Source: Bacteriovoracaceae bacterium
Lineage (GTDB): Bacteria > Bdellovibrionota > UBA1018
Reading direction: 5' to 3'
Length of the DNA stretch: 8,081 bases
Assembly: GCA_023250795.1 (NCBI GenBank)
Contig: JAHFAB010000071.1
Coordinates: 1-8,081 of the forward strand
Shown here: one piece after another, positions 6,431-8,081 of the stretch
Numbering within the stretch: the stretch's first letter is position 1
How the letters are laid out: every line of letters begins with the position of its first letter
Translations under genes and position numbers: made by a program
The notes under the pieces: generated by a model
Database searches by the model: none
Told to the model about the DNA's origin: nothing
Seen by the model: the letters and a program-made list of their open reading frames with translations, nothing else

Positions 6431-6691
6431 CTAAGACATCGTGAGGACGCCTAAGGCAACACCTGCGTAGTCAGAAACAAGGTCTTTGATCGAGAAAATA
6501 TCGTCCGGATTGTTAGAGAAAAAAGCATCATAAGCTTCTTTGCCAACCCCGATGGACATGACGAAAATAAAAGTCAGGGTCAGTGCTTTTTGCCTTTGTG
6601 CTCCTCTGAAAAAAAGCATGGAAAACACAGCAAGAATTGCGGAACAACCTACATGTAAGAAGATATCAGCGTGTGTGAGAATCGATTCCAT
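6431..6691 (-). CDS. Small YfiM-like (DUF2279-type) membrane protein
   Basis: An 86-residue hydrophobic protein with membrane segments at about 11-28, 36-50 and 72-84. H13 in the first segment, GVGKEAYD (48-55) and SIKDLVSDYAGVALG (67-81) match the pattern 'D..H...s......G.GKE.yD......s.kDL..D..G...G' of YfiM-type putative inner-membrane proteins, with some likeness to VanZ-like proteins. The function is not known. AGGTAGGG lies 8 bases before the ATG. The tRNA-Glu gene starts 62 bases downstream of its stop on the same strand, with a possible promoter of its own. The length suits a compact member of the family. No signal peptide other than the first membrane segment is seen. Confidence 0.7.
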   Translation of the reverse strand: MESILTHADIFLHVGCSAILAVFSMLFFRGAQRQKALTLTFIFVMSIGVGKEAYDAFFSNNPDDIFSIKDLVSDYAGVALGVLTMS

Positions 6692-6719
6692 TTTCTGTAC
6701 CCTACCTTTTCTTTGTAAA

Positions 6720-6736
6720 ACCCCGATATACCCCGA
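6720..6736. repeat. Tandem accccga repeat upstream of the small membrane protein
   Basis: Two copies of accccga begin exactly 10 bases apart (6720 and 6730), one helical turn, about 30 bases upstream of the ATG at 6691. A 10-bp palindrome, tcttataaga, lies at 6761-6770. The spacing suits a regulator bound on one DNA face, but no convincing promoter was found in 6692-6866. Confidence 0.35.
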
Positions 6737-6866
6737 ATCATTACCTGACTAATTAGATCATCTTATAAGAGGGGGCTTTTTACAAGATTTTCAGCCGTTT
6801 TAGGCCATTATGTAAGAAAAATTCACTGTATAATTAAAAATTATTTGAGTTAACTTTTATTAACAA

Positions 6867-7748
6867 TTAGTATCGAACGCGGTAATGTATCTCAAGCCCA
6901 AAGTGGTCTGATAAAAGACGGCCATTTACGGGGGTTTTGAAGATTAATTCAAAATGGATGGGTTCGAGACTCACTTCCGGGCTCACTCCAGAGCGGTAAA
7001 ATTGGTGATCAATCGCCTGAGCCCACTCCTCTCCGGGGTTGGGATCCCCAGTGCAAAGCCTGGTTTGCGCACAACGCTCAACTGCGTTCGCCATAGAAGA
7101 ACCCGAAGCAAAGAGAAGATAACTCAACAGAGAGGGTTGAAAATTAAAATCCCCAGGGAAAATAGCCGGCGCCTGACTGATCTTTGTATCCCAAATAAAC
7201 TGGGACAAATCCATTACTTGTTTTTCACGCACGCGCTCAGTCTCTTCGAATGTCGTTGCTGGATCTGTGTCGGGATCAGAATTGAGATGCGTGTCATATA
7301 TTTCAAGCGGCTGTGGAAGTCCAGGTACCTGAACCCGAACATGCAAGGCACCCTTTCTCACCCGACAGTCCCAGCTTACACAATCTTTGTAGACCAGGGA
7401 GTCGGTCGCGAGAATGGGAAAATCACTCAGAATATAAAGTCCAGAACCCCATTTTAAACCCTGGTTGCCAGGACCTTTTTGAACGTAGGGGTAACCGGCT
7501 TCTTGCACAAGTTCAGCTGTCCTAGAATGAAAAGCCTCTTGTATCGTCACAATCTGCGGCGCATCCCCAGCATCTCTACGCGCATGCAACGCACGACCAA
7601 TATCTTGATAACGGCTCTGATCCACACCAAAAGGGATGCCGTGGATGTTATAAGAGATAACTTTGAGCGTCATTTCACCCGCAAACGCGGCGGACGAAAA
7701 TAAACCCAGAACTAAAAAGAAACCCGTGATCATGCCGTACGATTTCAT
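6867..7748 (-). CDS. Secreted endonuclease/exonuclease/phosphatase-family hydrolase (sphingomyelinase/DNase I fold)
   Basis: A 293-residue protein with a Sec signal peptide: hydrophobic core at 6-21 and probable cleavage after AFA at 23. The metal-dependent phosphodiesterase motifs of the DNase I-like fold follow in order: SYNIHG (N34), IQEAF (E71), YDTHLN (D152, H154, N156), PGDFNF (D200, N202), AIDHQF (D247, H248) and the catalytic LSDHFGLE (D281, H282). All key residues are present, so it should be active. Substrates in this family include nucleic acids, phosphoinositides and sphingomyelin, and I cannot choose among them. Cysteines C123/C128 and C226/C232 form two close pairs, fitting disulfides in an exported enzyme. 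GGGGGA lies 8 bases upstream of the ATG. It is apparently a single-gene unit, followed by a 175-base gap before the next gene. Confidence 0.88.
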   Translation of the reverse strand: MKSYGMITGFFLVLGLFSSAAFAGEMTLKVISYNIHGIPFGVDQSRYQDIGRALHARRDAGDAPQIVTIQEAFHSRTAELVQEAGYPYVQKGPGNQGLKWGSGLYILSDFPILATDSLVYKDCVSWDCRVRKGALHVRVQVPGLPQPLEIYDTHLNSDPDTDPATTFEETERVREKQVMDLSQFIWDTKISQAPAIFPGDFNFQPSLLSYLLFASGSSMANAVERCAQTRLCTGDPNPGEEWAQAIDHQFYRSGVSPEVSLEPIHFELIFKTPVNGRLLSDHFGLEIHYRVRY

Positions 7749-7752
7749 AGAT

Positions 7753-7811
7753 GTGATCCCCCGCCTATTTTTGTTTAATTAACAGCTGAAACGAAATGCG
7801 ACAAGGATCAC
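7753..7811 (-). promoter_or_regulatory. Inverted repeat enclosing the nuclease-family gene's ribosome-binding site
   Basis: On the minus strand GTGATCC (7811-7805) can pair with GGATCAC (7759-7753), and the latter overlaps the GGGGGA ribosome-binding site. The 45-base loop holds the palindromes TTAATTAA and CAGCTG. With only 7 pairs and a long loop this may be chance. Confidence 0.2.
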
Positions 7812-7846
7812 TGCGTTAGTCTTCTTTCTTTACGGGGTTAATCAGT

Positions 7847-8081
7847 TTACGGACTAAAATAATTTTCAACCGAAAATCTAGCCTGATCTAAGAAAATATT
7901 TTTAAAGGCTGTGAGATTGTTTTGTTCATAAAAAAGGATGATCGCCTTCTTATAATCTGTCTCGTTCACACTCCGAAATGACATTAGGAAAGCTCCAGCC
8001 GTTAATAAGACTGCATTGGCAATCAAACGGCTGGTGCGTTTATTGCCGTCCTCAAACGGCTGAATGTAACTGATCATCAAG
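7847..8081 (-). CDS. Fic-family protein, C-terminal part (5'-partial), Gln in place of the catalytic His
   Basis: The frame continues past the right edge, so only the last 77-78 residues are seen and the start is missing. The visible sequence opens with YIQPFEDGNKRTSRLIAN, the Fic core HxFx(D/E)GN(G/K)R with the anion-binding loop intact. However, glutamine stands where Fic enzymes have the catalytic histidine, and lysine replaces the second glycine as in Doc-type proteins. The rest (SFRSVNETDYKKAIILFYEQ, then a C-terminal helix) fits a subfamily I recall with a 'QPFEDxNKR' core and a following 'pLSf.dv...y' segment. Fic proteins transfer AMP or other phosphate groups to protein hydroxyls. 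Without the histidine, ordinary AMPylation is unlikely unless chemistry differs. The promoter and any antitoxin partner lie outside the window. Confidence 0.82.
   Translation of the reverse strand, partial: LMISYIQPFEDGNKRTSRLIANAVLLTAGAFLMSFRSVNETDYKKAIILFYEQNNLTAFKNIFLDQARFSVENYFSP

Noticed and set aside
6954..7457. 167-codon plus-strand open frame
   Set aside because: It is the shadow of the DNase I-fold hydrolase on the opposite strand, which has a signal peptide and all catalytic motifs.
1..8081. CRISPR array, insertion sequence or rRNA
   Set aside because: No regularly spaced repeats, transposase motifs or rRNA-like sequence were seen on either strand.

Overview
The window looks like a chromosomal segment of a Gram-negative bacterium. 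The tRNA-Glu is close to proteobacterial tRNA-Glu with an encoded CCA, one enzyme has a Sec signal peptide, and Shine-Dalgarno-like sequences precede several genes. Gene types and codon style would fit a deltaproteobacterial or Bdellovibrionota-like genome, but I cannot fix the taxon from sequence alone. Almost everything from about 1 kb to the right end is on the minus strand. Only the first kilobase is read on the plus strand.

Left end (1-976, plus strand, visibly AT-richer): the C-terminal part of a family 5 (peptide/oligopeptide-type) solute-binding protein. It overlaps by one base the start of a YcaO-like gene that ends after 106 codons, just past the ExxER nucleotide-binding motif. This looks like the broken edge of a peptide-modification or transport locus, joined near 980-1025 to unrelated sequence.

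Decayed TauE gene and its leader (1026-1833, minus strand): a TauE/SafE-type anion exporter whose N-terminus (GFIDAIAGGGG motif) is in one frame and whose remainder is in another. About 30-40 codons appear to be missing at the frame switch, so it is a pseudogene. The 140 bases upstream can fold into a closed, roughly 107-nt element followed by a hairpin that buries the TauE ribosome-binding site. That layout resembles a riboswitch, but the element is not one I recognise.

ATPase (1832-3016, minus): a stand-alone AAA_14/DUF4143 ATPase. A perfect 41-bp inverted repeat lies across its start codons and a consensus -35 element. Immediately upstream is a probable intrinsic terminator for the operon to the right.

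ABC exporter operon (3130-6251, minus): an ATP-binding subunit translationally coupled (TAATG) to a 790-residue permease that carries a CPBP intramembrane protease domain at its C-terminus. A tRNA-Glu(CUC) gene lies 41 bases upstream of the ATPase gene with no visible terminator between, so tRNA and exporter may share a transcript.

Right end (6431-8081, minus): a small YfiM-like membrane protein, a secreted endonuclease/exonuclease/phosphatase-fold enzyme, and the C-terminal part of a Fic-family protein in which the catalytic histidine position is glutamine. The most promising leads are the YcaO/solute-binding-protein pair, the structured leader in front of the broken tauE, the perfect palindrome at the ATPase promoter, and the permease-CPBP fusion.
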